NCBI GenBank assembly: GCA_023627715.1
Contig: JAMAHW010000022.1
Coordinates: 186,001 to 250,000, forward strand
Reading direction: 5' to 3'
Origin: Periconia sp. R9002
Taxonomy: Eukaryota; Ascomycota; Dothideomycetes; Pleosporales; Periconiaceae
Length of the DNA stretch: 64,000 nucleotides
Made by a program: the position numbers and the translations under genes. The notes below the pieces were generated by a model. It was not told the origin of the DNA. It saw only the letters and a program-made list of their open reading frames with translations, and did not search any database. Below, in pieces: positions 34,007 through 45,811 of this stretch; position 1 is the first letter of the stretch; every line of letters begins with the position of its first letter.

Positions 34007-37000
34007 TCACTCCCTATCTTCAAAAGTTTCGTCAACCACAGCAAGAAACTCGTCGTACTCTGGTTTGTAAGACCAATCCATTTCCGCGACCTCAATGTAC
34101 AATTCTCTCAGAGTACCTGGGTAGTGTAGAACATCCATAGCTGAATTCTTCTGCGCCCAGGAGTCAGCTTCCTTTGTTATGAGTCCCTCGTCTACCAAAA
34201 ACTGCAAAACCTCGTCGTATTGTGTGAAAAAAGTGGATGAGAGTGACATGAGTTGCCTACGCCAATAGTGCATATGATCTGTGGAAATCTCGGTTGAACT
34301 TTGTAAATGTTGGCTAATTTCCTCGAAAATAGGTGCGGTTTGAGCCAAAACGGTGAATGCATTCCATTCTTCATCGTCGCTGTATACAATCACCATTTCG
34401 ACCTTCAGATGTAACGAGGACACAGATTCGAGATCTCTCAGGTCCTCACGATCAGGGTCTCGGTTTACCATCCAATTCACGATATTTGTTTGTTGATAAA
34501 GCAGGAGCTCTTTTGTGTTCACGGTAGCCAGTACTTGAAAATCCTGGTAGGCTTTACTCCAAAGCCTCAAATCGAAGAGAGAAAACCGCCTAATTATAGA
34601 CCAACTGCCAACACCGACCAGTGCCTGCATTTCTAAGTCCACAGTGGAATCTATAATCTTGCGCAATAGCTGCAGTAGTCCAGCAAGAACCTTGTATTCG
34701 ATGCTGGAATCAGGCTCATGCTCATTACTAACAGTAAAACTGATCGTTTCAAGCAAAAGAATGAGGGAACTGCTATGTCTTTTCTGGGGGTGATAGAATC
34801 TTACGGATCGAAAGTTGATATCCGCTCCGAGGTCCAAGAGAAGCTGTAGCGCAGGGATCACATCGTTCAAAGTTCGACTTGCTGACATTTCCATGATCAT
34901 AGTGGAACGACGAAATGCCGATAAGCTATACCATAGAATTTCATCCAATATTTCCTTTTCTCGGGGGATTGATTTCGATAGCTCTTGCGTGCGATGCTGG
35001 ATATAATTGTAGAAGCCCGCAGATGCTAAAATGTAGTCCAGAGGAGTTTCCATCAATACGTTAGTCCACCAGAATGATCTTTCAAATATATTTTTTGTAA
35101 GAGCAACAGCGGAAAGTGTGAAGCTCAGGCTTTTATCTTTGAAAAGATCCTGAAATATTTCGAGCGTTTCGATCAGTCCGTGCAATATGTCGTACGTACC
35201 TGTGGATTGAGTAGTGCTATGTCTGAGAAGATTGGCGACCTGCGCCCATAGTATGAGATGTCGTGTTCCATTCTTATCGCATTTGATGATCTGTTTCCCT
35301 ACTTGGGTATCTCGAAAAAAATCATGGGCGCTTCTGTGGATGAATTCGACCGGCCGTTGGTCAAGGAGGGTGAGATTTCCCACTTCTGGTACATCCAGTA
35401 GCCCAGCACAGCGTATCTGAATTTGGCGTCTACAAATATTCAACTGTCGGGAAAGATAATCGTTGTTGATATCATGACTACCAGCAAGAAAATCTCGCCT
35501 TAAATCTGGTTTTGTAGCTATCATCATCTCGAAAAGCGAGGGTGAACGGTATGCCAGCCTCGGCCTCTCCAAAACGAGCGAGAAGTACGACGCGGCATCG
35601 GACTGGTATATCTGCTGATCGTATTTGTTAATCCGGTTCCACATGTCGTAATAAAGGTCCGAGAGGTCGCTAGGCAAATGCTTCACCCGCTCCAGCAGAG
35701 TGTCGCTTTCGTCCGATATCAAACCATTACAAATACTTCGTGTCACCAGAGAAACCCATAAAAAAACACCTTCCGCTCGGCTCAGAATTGTTGCTATCAG
35801 CTCTTCAAGTTCTTTTTCTGTGATGTAGCGCTCATGAACTTCGCGTAAGCTTTCTTCTACATGTTTTTGCATGTCTCTCTTAGTCAGATCCTGCAGTCTC
35901 AATTGAGCATGTTGAGCGAACTCCGCGACAAAAATAGGCTCAGGGCGACTACCAAGACAGAGCTTCGTGTTTGGGATGTGTGCTAGGTTGTTGACGAGTT
36001 TAATGAGTCCGCGCAAGCCACCGAACTCTTGGGAGTCTATTTCGTCTAGACCATCGATGAAGATACAAGCGGGTGTTGATACATCTTTCAGACTGAACTG
36101 AAGACATTCAGTGAGTTCTTTTAATGACCAGTCGCTGATGGAACTTTTTGATCCATATTGTTTCGTTAAATGGTCGATCGGTATTGTTTCGTCAGAAAGA
36201 AGCTCGTGTAGCAGTGTCGCAACCACCCCTTTTTGACTTCTCTGGATTTTTTCTCCTGCAGCCCAAATGAACGTTCGTAAAATTTTTGAATTTTCGGTAG
36301 ACGGTCTTCGTCGAAGCAGTTCAGTCGTCCGTGATTCAGATGTCAAGTAGCGCATAAGACTACTTTTCCCAGATCCAGGTTTTCCAAAGATCCAGTAGAA
36401 TTTTTCGTTAGACTGAAGCCATTCAGAGAAGGAACTCCAAACTCGTTCTGGTCGGTCAGTCGGGTCGTATAGATCTTCTTCGGGCCTCAAAGCATCATCG
36501 AAGATCCATTGAAATGTCCCCTCATGAGACTGATTGATCGGAGATGCATTTTCTCGTGCATACATAGTTTCGAATCTAAGACTTCCCAATATTCGTTCCC
36601 TCTGGTCTCTTAACAATTTGGAAGATTGGTGCGTATCAAGTTCCGAGCTGATATGTGCTCTTGTAAGACTTGACTCCAAGGCCACAACATTCTTTGTGGC
36701 TGCTCGTGTGTCCGTTGCTTCTCTACGAACATCTTCTCGAATCTGTTGATTGTTTGCTATCACTTCATCCAACTTTGTTCGACCATCTTGAAGGAGGATC
36801 AAAAAATTGATTAACCGTGTGTCAACCGTGGAGAGACCATCATCTAAAGTGGACTGGATGAGATCCGATTTTCCACTGTGCAAGTCAGCATATAATTACC
36901 GCAATTTAACATCCAGTATCACCTTAATTTTACTAGAATCCTCGTTTCCATGATACTTTGATAACTCTTCAATCTCTCATTCAACTTGTCAACTTTTGAT

Positions 37001-37350
37001 TTTCGAAACACGAACTTTACGGTCTTCAGAACGGAGGTATTGGCGGATTCGCCGGCATTTTTCGCGTACTTGGACAACTCTTTTTGTAAGTCTGTAGCAG
37101 TGTTTAAAACTTCTGATGCCACTTGTTCAATTTCTTGGTCATCCTTCGAAAGCGGACGGCTTTGTAAACGACGCAGATCCCCTCGGAGGTCTCCTGTGAC
37201 TCGCGCTAGCTCAGTACCATGAGTCTCGATCTCGGGTGAAATCGAACTTCCGGAGTGTATTTTCTTGTAAATCTCGACAACAGTGAATGCGAAACCTATC
37301 GCTTGCATGACATTGCACGCGAGTTCGAAAGTTTCGAGTCCGGTGGCCAT
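34007..37350 (-). CDS. NACHT-domain STAND (NLR-like) protein
   Basis: Exons 36923-37350 and 34007-36875 give 1098 residues. The N-terminus (MATGLETFELACNVMQAIGF) is the common fungal N-terminal domain of STAND proteins, followed by a long coiled coil. The NACHT domain has Walker A FGKPGSGKSS near 306-315, Walker B ACIFIDGLDEID near 412-423, then a sensor-like KLCLGSRPEP and a FLWVSLVTRSI segment. The C-terminal 450 residues are helical with a single ankyrin-like piece (ALQLLLDLGADINFRS) rather than a WD40, TPR or full ankyrin array. Fungal NLRs take part in non-self recognition and programmed cell death. The intron donor is GTGATA, weaker than usual, but the phase fits. The whole frame is open, so it looks intact. 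Confidence 0.9.
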
Positions 37351-37860
37351 ATCATAGCCTCAGCCCAGCGCGGCCGGGCTGACAATCAGAAGTGTAGAGT
37401 GATGATGCCTAGTGCTCACCAAAGTATACACACGACATATAGTGCAATAACTTCATGTCAACCGCAACACTATTGAATTAGGCAAAGGGTGAGTAAGAAG
37501 GACCTAGCGAGGTAATCAGAGGCTGTTGGAAGTGAGGTGCGGGGCGTCGCTATTGATCCTTGTACCTATCAATAAATCAATACGAGGAATGTGAACAGTT
37601 CAGCCTTGCTGAGGTAATCGCCTCACAATAAATCATCGAGCATATAGATGTGACATGTACCAAATCATGGGTTTGCAACTGTGATATCCAATGCGCCGCC
37701 TGAAGTCGAGTTCTTATGTTTCAGAGTAATCATTTGCAGATTGCGCTTAGGGAATCACTTAAATGCAATTCAACCGTTTGACTAATTAACTAGGTAGCTG
37801 AAGTTGGGCAATTTCAACTGCATAATCACATCAATGAATCGGACGTCTGTGTCTAAAAGT
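37351..37860. other. Intergenic region
   Basis: 510 bases between the NACHT gene start and the FAD oxidase stop, both on the minus strand. AT-rich, no element recognised. Confidence 0.5.
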
Positions 37861-39799
37861 CTATACATCAGCTGTAGTAGTGACTTTGCACAACTTCCCA
37901 TTCTCGTTCGGCAAACCATCCACACTCTGCACAGCCCACCCTTCACTCCCAACCGAATTAACAGCCCAAAAAACATTCTTCGGATCCCGATCCTTCTTGA
38001 TCTCCAATAGTTTTGTATACTTATCGCCAAAGAAACTTTGCTGCCAATTCGGTTCCATTCGGTCTGCCTCGTTCAAGTAGCTCCCACTACCGGCGGTGAT
38101 ATCTCTCCATTTCTGCATAGTGCTCGTGGTAAACGTTTTGCGTACCGCCAGGATGTCAGCTACGGAAGATTTGGTGTCCCAGGAGCGGCTCATGATAGCG
38201 TGAATCACAGCGTTGCGCCAGGCGGGATTTACTGCGTTATCTGGGTTGCCTCCCCGGGCGAGTGTAGGCGCAATGTTGAAGGCGATGACAGGTTGACCTG
38301 CCTCAACGGTCGCACGTATTGCGTTGAAAGTCGTGTTTCGGCTTTTGTCATCGGCAAAATTAGAGCGAGGAAAGAGGCGAGATCCTACGGCACTTTGAAC
38401 ATTGGATCCCATTTCCGGTCCGAATTCCGCTTGCCATCCTTGATAAAACCCTTTATACTCGGTGATCTTGGGAGAAAATGGTATGTTTTTGCTTGTTAGC
38501 TGTTTAAGATACGGTGTGAGGACTGTGCTGAGCTCAGTGGCGGTTTTGTTGGGCGCAAATAGCGGCTTCATGTTGAATATGTATTCTTTGCCCGTCGGAC
38601 CTGGCGCTATCGTGAAGTACGTATACACGCCACTGTCTGCGTAGGTGTTGGCGCTGTCGAGAAATGCTTGCGTGGCAGTCCAGAAACTCGCTGTGCCAAG
38701 CTTCGTGCTATTCAAAGTCCATGAGGCTGCGGATACTCGAAAATCTTTGAAAGCTTTCACAATGACGGATGTTACAACGCCGTATGTGGATCCTCCACCT
38801 CCTCTTAAAGCCCAGAAGAGATCAGTATTGCTAGTTGAATTCGCGGTCACGAATTCACCGATCGCAGTTACGACTTCGAAACCCAGCACATGATCGGCTG
38901 CCATGCCATAGATTGAACTTAGTGGAGAATGACCACCGCCTTGGATGTACCCTCCCATTACTCCGACGGTCTAAAACAGGGTCAGCTAAAAACGCAGCCT
39001 ATTTACTAGAACTTACCTGGCCTTCTCCTGCTACGACAACCCAACCCTTTTCATTGACCGCCTTGTACAACTCAAATGCTTGTACGCCTGCTCCAGCTTT
39101 CACAGCAGGCCCTTTGTACCCCGATTCATCGACATAGTTGTCCAAAAACTGGATGTCCTTCAGTCCATGTGTCCAAATGCTTAGCGATGATGCGCCGACA
39201 GATTTCCCTGCAAAATCGTGGCCAGTATTCTTGATTATCAATCGTATATTATTATTCCGTGCAAAATTGATGCCCAACTGTATGTCCAATACTGATCTTG
39301 CTTTTATCACATACGTAGGGTATCCTCCAATCGTGCAGTCTTTGGAATCAAATATCGTAGGGGGCAGACAAGTGAGCCCTTGGTAGAGTGGAGACAAAAC
39401 CTCCGTTGGGTCATCAATATGCAACGATGAGGTGGACCAGTTTTGGGTTAAATCTTGACATTTCGCGTCATTTTTATCTGGTCCGTAACACGGCGACGCT
39501 TGTGGTGTAGTCTTGATAAGAGATGATGTGGAGTTGAGTTGTTTCGCGAGTCCACTCCACGCCTTTTCCGACGGCCACTTGCCATCGGTGGTGTTGTACC
39601 GACAAGGCTTATCTGCTACGCTTTCGACCTGCGCGTCGAACTGATCGTCGAAGGCGAAAAGCTGTCTATCTGCTTCGGGAAGGGAGGCGACGTATTCTCG
39701 GGTCAATTGTTGTTGTTCGAAGGGGAACAAGGTGCTCGATTGTGAGGGAGTAGTGAGCAGGGATGCGAAAAGAAATATCGCTGACACAGAGGGTGCCAT
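37861..39799 (-). CDS. Secreted FAD-linked oxidase, berberine-bridge (BBE/VAO) type
   Basis: Exons 39017-39799 and 37861-38970 (46-bp intron) give 630 residues. A signal peptide of about 20-22 residues precedes an N-terminal region with paired cysteines, then the FAD_binding_4 domain: KNTGHDFAGKS with His194 as the likely covalent FAD ligand, THGLKDIQFLDNYVDE, and GVMGGYIQGGGHSPLSSIYG after the splice. The second covalent anchor (Cys) of bicovalent BBE enzymes is not at the GGGHS position, so single attachment is likely. The C-terminal BBE segment is at YLNEADRMEPNWQQSFFGDK. Relatives include isoamyl alcohol oxidases and secreted carbohydrate oxidases; several asparagines in NxS/T sites fit secretion. 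O2 reduction to H2O2 is expected of the class. Confidence 0.9.
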
Positions 39800-41026
39800 T
39801 GTGGGCTAAGCGGACTGTGAGTTTATATCGCAAAGATGAGAAGTAAAGGATAAACATCGAAGCGTGGCCCAAAGGCGCTCTAAAATGCAGAGCTTGTTCT
39901 GAATCTTAGTATAGTCCTTGGTGCACATTAAGTACCCAGCACGCAGAAGGCATGAAAAGTTTGCCATGTGCTTAGGCCATCATATATATTGCTCGGGAAT
40001 AGTCCTCCATATTGTGACCAATAATCTGGAATGCTCTCCAGATGAAGGTAGCGGAGCTATGTTGTATGGATGCAGTGAAAACATGAGGCAAAAGAGATCG
40101 TAGTGTTGTATGATGATCACGTACCAAGTAAATTGACGAAAGTAGACACGTACCGATAATATCTGTTTCATCTGGATCTCTCTCAATTATTGCTGCTATT
40201 GGCAGTTGAGTTGTTGGGGGGTGGTTCTCTGCTCAGGCACTTCGTTGAATGGCTCAGGATATTGTCACAACGCAGATTCTCAGTGGGACAATAAGTGACG
40301 GTGTCATCGCAATGTGTTGCGATTGAAAATTGTGAGGTCACATTGAAGCACGCGAAATGGTGACCCGGATAAATGCTGTTAATCAGCATCAACATATTGC
40401 AAGCTGGCAAGCATCCATCGCTTGACGAATAGGGAAAACCACGGTAACCATGCGACTCAGGGACCCGCGCCACACCTGCCCATCGTGGGAGAATTGGCAA
40501 GTGTGGCGCGATTCCAGGTGGCAATTGTAAGACTGGCGACCAAAATGTTTTCGAGCGCTCTAGACTTGAATCTCGAAGTATCATCGGCATCTTTGATCGA
40601 TAGAGATTGACACGTGGAAGGGCAGATAGAGTGGCAGGAAACTCGATGGCAGAAAAATTTACCTATGAAGACTAGCTTCTCACTATCTTATAGCCGGGTG
40701 AATAGCCAGACAAACGGCATATCAAAATGGGCACAATGGTCAGCTAAGCGGATTATAGCTCACTAAGATTGCAACACAAAGCTTAAAACAAACGCGTAAG
40801 TCATAATGCCGCCAAAAAAATATCTGGGCTATGTTTCTCCATGTCAATATGAACAATGTTATTCGTAGTAATAAATATACAAGAACCCCTACTTTGTAAC
40901 TTCACGGGCTTCTTTCTGTCTTACCCGTTTATTTTCTCAGTCGTAGTCCACCCTTCATAACATACAGGCGCGTTCAAGAGCGCCGTATTATGCTTGCGCC
41001 TGCGCAGCCTTCATTACTCCGACCAA
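39800..41026. other. Intergenic region with a doubtful cysteine-rich frame
   Basis: About 1.2 kb. A minus-strand frame at 40183-40590 would encode 135 residues with many cysteines but no signal peptide or intron-supported model, so I do not call it. The remainder is promoter of the oxidase and 3' flank of the HsbA-like gene. Confidence 0.4.
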
Positions 41027-41597
41027 TCAAGCACCGGAGATGGTAGCATCAAAAGGAAGCGCAGTACTGGCCTTTCCTGCGCTGGCTTTGTCGGTAGCGA
41101 TGTTGTTGTTCAGCTTCTTGGTTTCATCCGCAAGCTTAGTGGCAACATCTTCTCCCTGGGCCTGCTTTGCTTCGAGCTGAAGCTTTGTCGCGGTCAACTT
41201 GAGAACTTTGTTCTTGATTTTGCCAGCCTGATACGTATGTTAGCAATTTGAAAATTCGAAAATGCTGCCTGCCATGAGAGCAGTGACGTACTGAAAGTGC
41301 GTCCTTTGCCGCACCAGTGGCACCCTCAATCGCAGGGTTGAAGACCTCCGTCTCGGCGTCATTCGCAACCTGGTTGACTTTGTTGAGGAACGCGATGTCT
41401 TGCTTGCCGATACTGGACGGATCAGAAGTATTGATGGCAGAGAAAACGGCGAGAGCTTCCGCTGCGGCGTTTCCGGCTTTACCGCCTGAGATAGAGATCG
41501 CGTTGTAAGTAGTGGAGGCAAGCGCTTGACGTTTGGCCAACGGGGCAGCAGTGGCCAGAGCCGAAAGAGAGAGGACAGCGATGGTGGAGAAATACAT
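41027..41597 (-). CDS. HsbA-like small secreted protein with Kex2 site
   Basis: Exons 41292-41597 and 41027-41227 (64-bp intron, donor GTACGT) give 168 residues. Signal peptide MYFSTIAVLSLSALATAA, then a PLAKR propeptide end (Kex2-type), then an all-helical Ala/Lys-rich domain without cysteines: SISGGKAGNAAAEALAVFSA, NKVNQVANDAETEVFNPAI, and after the splice AGKIKNKVLKLTATKLQLEA. This pattern is that of hydrophobic-surface-binding-protein-A-like or small-secreted-protein families common in plant-associated fungi. HsbA itself binds hydrophobic surfaces and recruits esterases; whether this one does is inference. A TATA box precedes it. Confidence 0.85.
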
Positions 41598-42776
41598 CTT
41601 AGGTATATAAGAGACGGAAACGTATAAGAAATGTAAGCTATTAAGGATGAAAATGTCCGAATGAATGTGCAGCACAGCTGGTGAAGTGAAAGAATGGAAT
41701 GAAAGCAGAGTCAATTTGGTAAACAGATGTAGAAACAAGTCGCTGTGTTGATGTCTTTATATCACACCGAGCGGGGCACGATCTTGCTCCGTCTCCATGT
41801 CTCAGTACCGATTGCATTGAAAGCCCAAACCACGTTGCGATTGATTCGCTACCCCATTCAAGCTTCCCTACGCCAGCGCGATACTCGTCGAGGAACAAAT
41901 ACCAACCTGAACAAGTAAACGCCGTACAATTGTAAACGTCTCGTGTTTCCAAGGAGCCGTCTTCCCCAGACACGAGAGCAATCAAGTATTATTCCATCTA
42001 AGCACGCCTTCCTTGCATTAGCAGCTAGAATAATGGTGAACAAATGGTTCAGGCTTTCAGGGTGAAAACGGCCTAAGCGTTCCTCAGCGAGGGGGTTTTC
42101 CGCGCTTGGCACGTCAGAAAAGCGCCGGCAGGGGCTGTAACTTGCCCGAATGGGTACAGTAACGTTAGGAGTAGCCTCAGATCCAATTTTTCAATGTTAA
42201 GGCGCATACGCCAAGGGTTTGGAGACGACAGGCTAGTGTTTTGGTGCGAGCTTAATTTTTGCGATGGGAGTGAAGTTTGAACGGTTGAGGCGTACCGTGA
42301 AGTGGACCTGTGCATAGGCGGGGAGCAGTATTTCCACCATTGACAAGTTTTGTTCCAGTTTCTCGGTTTGACTATAAGACGAAAGTAGAGTCCTTCAGAT
42401 CGCAACAGATTATGGTTATGGCGGTTTTCGTACAAATGGTAGGCCAATTGGATTTTAATCTGACGGGGGGAATCCATCCCACTCTCGTCCCGCTAGTTAG
42501 CACTCAGTTGGCTCAATCCTCTCTCGATTGCTCCGGTCAGGGAGGGACCATGTTTAGGTCATTGTTGGTGTTGTCACTTCTCCGTTGAGGCGATTGCTAT
42601 TTATCAATGACGACCTCGGAATACATGTTGTATATTCAAATTCTTGAGAGGATATTTCGTTGAGGTGATTGGATGTCGGGAATTCTTCATGGATGGTCTG
42701 AAAGTCCCTCTGGTATCCTAGTTCAGAGGTCTTGCTAATGAGTTGAGATGCAAAGTAGCAACGGCATTGATTACAA
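41598..42776. other. Intergenic region
   Basis: About 1.2 kb between the HsbA-like start and the stop of the AhpD-like gene. Short frames only, none with a recognisable motif. Confidence 0.45.
41755..41761 (-). promoter_or_regulatory. Probable TATA box of the HsbA-like gene
   Basis: Minus-strand TATAAAG, 158 bases upstream of the ATG at 41597. Confidence 0.45.
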
Positions 42777-43680
42777 TCATAACTTCGATTTGACAGGTGC
42801 GAAAGTCGAGCCTTGTCCACCGCCCAGCGCCTCCACAACCTCATCCACCTTTTCAAGTGTCCATGTGCAACCCTCGTCACTAACAAGCCATTTTATCGCA
42901 GCTTCTTCTCCCGCTTCAGGATCAGACTTCCATGTCCCATCGTCCCAAGCTTTCCTTAACCCAAAGACATGGCTAAGAACTTGCGGACCCACACCCTGCT
43001 GCGCGCGTAAGCACGCAATCGCAACCAAGCTTGTGGTTATGCGTCCAATATTGGCACCACTCGAACGAGGAGGATCAGTGAATAAAGCACCATATTCGCT
43101 GCTTATGATAAAGACCGGGAGGTCTGGGTGTGCGTCCCCGAGTTTATTTTCGAGCTTCTTCTCCAGCGGTCGGTATATTGAATCCCACAATGCGCGTCCA
43201 CGCTTGTTTATTGAATCGACGTTGGAAGTTGTGGGTAAACGGGAGGGCGTAGTGTTGAGCGAGGATACGATAGAAGGTGGAAGCTCTGCGCGGAAAGCAT
43301 TGAGCATATTGATGGTACGAGGGACCTGGATGGTAATCAGCAGTTGCCCTCATTCACGAAGAAGTAGGGCATCATACGCCATTGAAGCCTATGCACTTCA
43401 GGCCCACCTCGCGCATTATCTCTGCTATGGCTACGCTCTCGTTTTCTGGCTTTGACGCGCTCGCAGAGTTATAAAGGGCGACCATTGACTCTGGGGAGTT
43501 CATAGTCATGGCCGCAGCTGTGGTCAGAGCCAGCCATGACGGCCTGCCTAGCTTATGTGCCGCAGCTTCTCTTTCAATCTTCTTGTACACTTCCTGGATG
43601 TTTCTTGGTGCCGGGATTGGGCCTGGTCGTGCATGCGCTGCGTTTATGAGAGCTTTGAGACTGGGCGCGAGTTTAGACAT
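42777..43680 (-). CDS. AhpD-like conserved mitochondrial-type protein
   Basis: Exons 43378-43680 and 42777-43325 (52-bp intron) give 283 residues. The protein starts [20 protein letters not shown]. The splice joins GLKCIGFNG to [15 protein letters not shown], the helix resembling the active helix of carboxymuconolactone decarboxylase/AhpD-like proteins but without a CxxC. Later conserved parts are [40 protein letters not shown] and a closing [11 protein letters not shown] know this as a family of conserved fungal, probably mitochondrial, proteins without an assigned reaction. The start is chosen for the conserved N-terminus; the frame is open further upstream. Confidence 0.82.
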
Positions 43681-45112
43681 GGCGAGCGGGGGTTGCAGTA
43701 CGTGGTAGCTGAAGGCGGGAAAGATACGAATGAAACGAGGAAAATATGCTGCAGGAACTGATTCATTCATTCGCTCATATTTTACATTATATGCTGCAAA
43801 AGATCCGGATTGGATTGAGACCCTAATAGCTCGAGGGAGCGATGACGATTGCCTCTCGGTCCGAGGCACATATTTCTGGCTCCGAGTCTAACCTGGATTG
43901 AGAACATATCAGGTGACATTCTTCCGCTTGCCAACCTCAAGCTTCAAATGTTCATATGATGGGTACATAATACATTCAAGTGATTGCATATTTGGAATTC
44001 AACTTCTTCTAAAATCATTACTGCTGTAGTATGCAAAAATCGGAGACGTGCGTTGCTCCTGCGTTATTCGACGTGTTTTATTTTTCAATTTTGCTTGAGT
44101 GCTGGCATCAAATGATTTATTCAATATTGAGTTGCACATCACCACAGTGCGAACGTTTAATACAATGAAGAGACTATGGTAATGTAATACGCATACATGC
44201 TAAGGAAACTCATAACAGGGACCTGCATTATTCGTGAGCACGTCTGGTCTGTTCCGCCGCAGAAGCATTGATGTTCACATGTGCATACATCATTGATCAA
44301 TTGATAAGTGTTGTTGTTCAGTGTCACAGTACATATTGCTACCCAGAGTAGATGCATTTAAGTAGCAGTTGAGATTGGGGAAGGGTCATCAAAAATGGTT
44401 TTCTCTTCCCAATCGATTGGTGTAATCAATCACGGTATAAATTGGCGAAGGTGATATCCTCGTATAGGGGTAAATATCTCTTTCATTGTTTTTAATTTAT
44501 ACATACCATTCAGTGCAGCCTTGACCATCTGTGGGTTCGACGAGATTGTCGTTTTGATATTGTTGCCCTGTCGATACCGCAGATTCGATTAACCCGCGAC
44601 GATAGTCACCCCTTTCGTTGTTTGTATCACTTACGAAAAATATAACGGCTTCTCTAGTTGTAGAGAAAAGTCAGATCAGAAGTAAATAGAAGAACAGGAT
44701 TGTAAAATGCAGATCTGCAAGGGAGGGGGCGGGGTATTCTATCATCAGTTGGATGTTTACTCTAGTCAGTTCATCAGAATGTCGAAGCGGAAGGCATCAC
44801 TATTTTCATGCAAGAATGAAATTGGCACATTTGTACAAGTAAATTGGAATAATGATGTCAGACTTAGGAAAGACACCCTACAAGAAAAGAATTGTTGCGA
44901 AAAGCCAACCAGTACATCTATATGCACATTGCAGTATTAGCTCCAAAGCCACTGCCCAAGCATTCGCCTCGCATCCAGCAAGAATCGTAATTTTCGGAAA
45001 ACAGGAAGAAAAAATAGTACCCATCACCAGTGCTTGTCACGCAGTACTGGTTCCGTAATGTGACGAGTCAACGCCACGTCCATCCTCGGATCTACCGTAG
45101 TCTCTGGGAAAC
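43681..45112. other. Intergenic region
   Basis: About 1.4 kb, AT-rich. A 66-codon minus-strand frame at 44157-44357 has a cysteine cluster (CTCEHQCFCGG) but ends in a hydrophobic tail and lacks support. No repeat was seen. Confidence 0.4.
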
Positions 45113-45811
45113 CTAACCAGAAAAGACCTTGGGGCCGGGCATGGGGTAGGACTTGGGGTTGTTCCACTTGTTGAACGCAATTCCAGGATCACTGGCCTTG
45201 TAGACGCCAGGGATCTTGACAGTGGGACCGAGTTGAGCCGTGCCGGAGCTCTCGATCTTCAGTTGGAAGCATTCAATGTAAAACTGCGCCTTGCCGACGT
45301 GGCCTTCATGGAGACCAATATGCTCTACGCGAACAAGGTATTCTCCAGCAGGGATGCTCTTCTGGATAGTCCACTCAAGGCGATCCTTCTGCCAGTTCGC
45401 CCAGGCGGTGTCAACGCCTGGGGTGGAGGGGTTGGTAAGACCGCTCTCCATGACCTTGACCCAGTCACCAGATCCATCATAGCTCTTCACATCAGCAGGA
45501 GCCTTGGAGATGTAGACGAAGCCCGGGCCGGGGTGCTCAACGAGCTCGTTGTTGAAGATTTTGAAGCCGATCTTGTCGCCAGCCTTGACGGTGTAGGTGG
45601 CTGTGTTACCCGCGGTAGCTCCCTTGTTGCAACGGAGGTCGTTGGAGTTCACGATATCGTTGGTGATCGCAGGGTTGTAGGAGTTACTGTTTTTGCGAGT
45701 GTATGCATACTCGCCGCCGATGGAAGCACCGTTAACGATAAGGCGGTTGAAGATGTAGTGGGCGTTGGCACCGAGTGGCGCAATGAGCGCAAGAAGAGTG
45801 GCGGTTTTCAT
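45113..45811 (-). CDS. Secreted AA9 lytic polysaccharide monooxygenase
   Basis: Intronless, 232 residues, catalytic domain only. Signal peptide MKTATLLALIAPLGANA leaves His18 as the mature N-terminus (HYIFNRLIVNG), the first copper ligand; the second histidine is His93 in ELVEHPGPGFVYISKAP. The rest of the family pattern follows: GEYLVRVEHIGLHEGH, then AQFYIECFQLKIESSG with the axial Tyr, and a Pro/Gly-rich ending (KIPGVYKASDPGIAFNKWNN). No CBM1 or linker is present. AA9 enzymes cleave cellulose or hemicellulose oxidatively outside the cell. The upstream 35 codons in frame are not used because the signal peptide begins at this Met. It is the second LPMO in the window, 15 kb from the AA16-type gene. 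Confidence 0.95.
   Translation of the reverse strand: MKTATLLALIAPLGANAHYIFNRLIVNGASIGGEYAYTRKNSNSYNPAITNDIVNSNDLRCNKGATAGNTATYTVKAGDKIGFKIFNNELVEHPGPGFVYISKAPADVKSYDGSGDWVKVMESGLTNPSTPGVDTAWANWQKDRLEWTIQKSIPAGEYLVRVEHIGLHEGHVGKAQFYIECFQLKIESSGTAQLGPTVKIPGVYKASDPGIAFNKWNNPKSYPMPGPKVFSG

Noticed and set aside
40183..40590. Minus-strand frame of 135 codons, Cys-rich C-terminal half
   Set aside because: No signal peptide or conserved start, and no splice model improves it.
44157..44357. Short Cys-rich frame (CTCEHQCFCGG)
   Set aside because: Hydrophobic C-terminal tail and weak N-terminus do not fit a secreted peptide; AT-rich context.
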